Shown here: positions 22,224 through 23,046 of the stretch, one piece after another
Position numbering within the stretch: position 1 is the stretch's first letter
Layout of the letters: each line of letters opens with the position of its first letter
Origin: Clostridia bacterium
GTDB lineage: Bacteria; Bacillota; Clostridia; Lachnospirales; WQUN01
NCBI GenBank assembly: GCA_025997155.1
Contig: BNUF01000020.1
Coordinates: 1 to 23,046, forward strand
Direction of reading: 5' to 3'
Length of the DNA: 23,046 bases
The notes under the pieces: generated by a model
The model's input: only the letters and a program-made list of their open reading frames with translations
Told to the model about the DNA's origin: nothing
The model's database searches: none
Made by a program: the position numbers and the translations under genes

Positions 22224-22736
22224 TTAAACCCTCCGTTTGTGTTTTTTGTATTCAGCGAGTACAACGCGTTCCGCTCCTCGTTTCGCGGCGACAAGCCATA
22301 TATCGCTGTTTGTCTGTGGTTTAACAAGCACGGTGAAGAACTTTTTGCGTTTGCCGACGAGAACGTCCGTAAAAATCTGGTCGCCTATAATCGCGATTTG
22401 TTCGGGGAGCGAATTTGTAAGTACGCGAGCTCTCCCGACTCCGAATCCGAGGGGTTTCAGAGAAAAACTAAAGTTTCCCAAAACGGAAGGCATCTCCTTT
22501 GTAAAACGCGCAACCCGCGACGGCTGTCCGTTTGAAACGAAACAAATCTTGAAATCCATTGATTTAAGTTTTTTGAAAAGTTTAACGAGTTCGGGGGTCG
22601 GCGCAAGTTCTCCGTGGGGTAGGAGCGTGTTGTCAACGTCAAAAAACAACGTATCTATGTGTTTCTCTTTCAACTGTTTGTATGGTATTTTGAAAACAGA
22701 CGAAACATATAAATCCGGGTAAAAGTATGAAAACAC
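22224..22736 (-). CDS. yqeG: YqeG-family HAD phosphatase
   Basis: A 170-residue HAD IIIA phosphatase. Motif I is FFDVDNTLLP with nucleophile Asp33 and acid/base Asp35. Motif II is Ser68 (FVSNG), Lys94 is a probable motif III residue, and motif IV is GDQIFTDVL (Asp119 and Asp124). YqeG is related to the mitochondrial phosphatidylglycerophosphate phosphatase Gep4, so a role in phosphatidylglycerol synthesis is plausible. The start is a GTG at 22736; the family's usual LYPDLYVSSV-like opening follows at residue 6, and AAAGGG lies upstream. A TATAAT at 22755-22760 implies a very short leader. Confidence 0.92.
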   Translation of the reverse strand: MFSYFYPDLYVSSVFKIPYKQLKEKHIDTLFFDVDNTLLPHGELAPTPELVKLFKKLKSMDFKICFVSNGQPSRVARFTKEMPSVLGNFSFSLKPLGFGVGRARVLTNSLPEQIAIIGDQIFTDVLVGKRKKFFTVLVKPQTNSDIWLVAAKRGAERVVLAEYKKHKRRV

Positions 22737-22754
22737 AAAATCAGCCCTTTAACA

Positions 22755-22783
22755 ATTATACACTAATTTACCGGCGTCAACAA
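22755..22783 (-). promoter_or_regulatory. Probable promoter of yqeG-comFB-efp
   Basis: On the minus strand TATAAT is at 22755-22760, with a weak TTGTTG (22778-22783) 17 bases upstream. The 15 bases AAATTAGTGTATAAT are identical to those of the mbl promoter. The transcript would start close to the ribosome binding site, leaving a leader of roughly a dozen bases. Confidence 0.55.
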
Positions 22784-22796
22784 CTCAATATTTTTG

Positions 22797-23046
22797 TCAT
22801 CTAATCCAAAGAAACGAAAAGTTCTCCCTCTTTTCAATCACATCAAACTCGTGATGGTCGGCAGTCAACAACGCCCCGCCCGCAACAGCAGTTTCGGCAA
22901 GCGCGATTGAATCAGCCAACGAAATTTTATAGGTAGCTTTCAATCTTCCCGCCTCCGAAAAAACCTCGTCACTGATTTCGTGATTGACGGCGATAGGCGA
23001 CTGCCGAACCTCGTCAAGAAATTTGTCGGCGTGTTTCTTGCCATAG
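22797..23046 (-). CDS. PIN-domain protein, VapC-like toxin, C-terminal part (cut by the right edge)
   Basis: The visible 82 codons end in TGA at 22797-22799, and the N-terminus lies beyond the window. The sequence has PIN-domain hallmarks: SLADSIALAETAV with a metal-binding Asp, then GGALLTADHHEFD with a second Asp, and a C-terminal WIR. VapC-type PIN proteins are site-specific RNases paired with an upstream antitoxin, which would be outside the window. It is in the same direction as yqeG, with about 60 bases and a promoter between. Confidence 0.82.
   Translation of the reverse strand, partial: YGKKHADKFLDEVRQSPIAVNHEISDEVFSEAGRLKATYKISLADSIALAETAVAGGALLTADHHEFDVIEKRENFSFLWIR

Overview
The window looks like one end of a contig from a flagellated member of the Bacillota, most likely class Clostridia. 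The evidence is gene order and content: an mbl-type mreB followed by flhO/flhP-type rod genes and a short FlgJ (the Bacillus mbl-flhO-flhP arrangement), a TIGR03960 radical-SAM gene near a DUF2344 gene and an RNase G gene, yqeG and efp close together, strong GGAGG-type ribosome binding sites, consensus sigma-A promoters and one SigD-type promoter. No rRNA, CRISPR array or complete insertion sequence is seen. One tRNA gene is present, tRNA-Leu with an AAG anticodon.

Layout. 1-2786 (minus) is the N-terminal 928 codons of a very large secreted modular protein that runs off the left edge. The first 127 bases repeat exactly at 703-829, which looks like an assembly-graph boundary. 2882-3062 holds a consensus promoter, tRNA-Leu(AAG) and a terminator. 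3080-8761 (minus) is a tightly packed run, read right to left: BrnA/CopG-like orphan antitoxin, DUF2344 protein, RNase G, DJ-1-like protein, a secreted tyrosine-rich repeat protein, a 45-residue protein, a membrane PEGA-repeat protein, then a terminator. 8888-9443 (plus) is a RelB/YafQ-type toxin-antitoxin pair. 9440-11233 (minus) is the TIGR03960 radical-SAM protein. 11379-15149 (plus) is mbl, a DUF6883/DUF4926-like pair, then flhO-flhP-flgJ behind a SigD-type promoter, ending in a terminator. A 101-bp imperfect palindrome follows at 15180-15280, then a small minus-strand gene. 15621-18727 (plus) is a soluble hybrid histidine kinase overlapping a GNAT acetyltransferase. 18728-21184 (minus) is a solute-binding/HD-GYP sensor. 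21213-21377 is a 165-bp inverted-repeat element touching the efp stop codon. 21377-22736 (minus) is yqeG-comFB-efp, and 22797-23046 is the C-terminal part of a PIN-domain toxin.

How it fits together. Three themes stand out. First, a housekeeping run (DUF2344, RNase G, DJ-1) continues without a visible break into a cell-envelope cassette: a secreted protein with 76 tyrosines in 200 residues inserted in an Ig-like fold, a very small protein, and a single-pass PEGA protein. I do not recognise this combination, and it is the best candidate for something undescribed. Second, small toxin-antitoxin-like modules sit inside conserved neighbourhoods: between the TIGR03960 and DUF2344 genes, between mbl and flhO, and next to yqeG. 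Third, motility and cyclic-di-GMP functions cluster: SigD-controlled rod genes, an HD-GYP phosphodiesterase with an extracytoplasmic sensor, and a ComFB-family protein. Assignments come from reading motifs and translations by eye. No database search was run.
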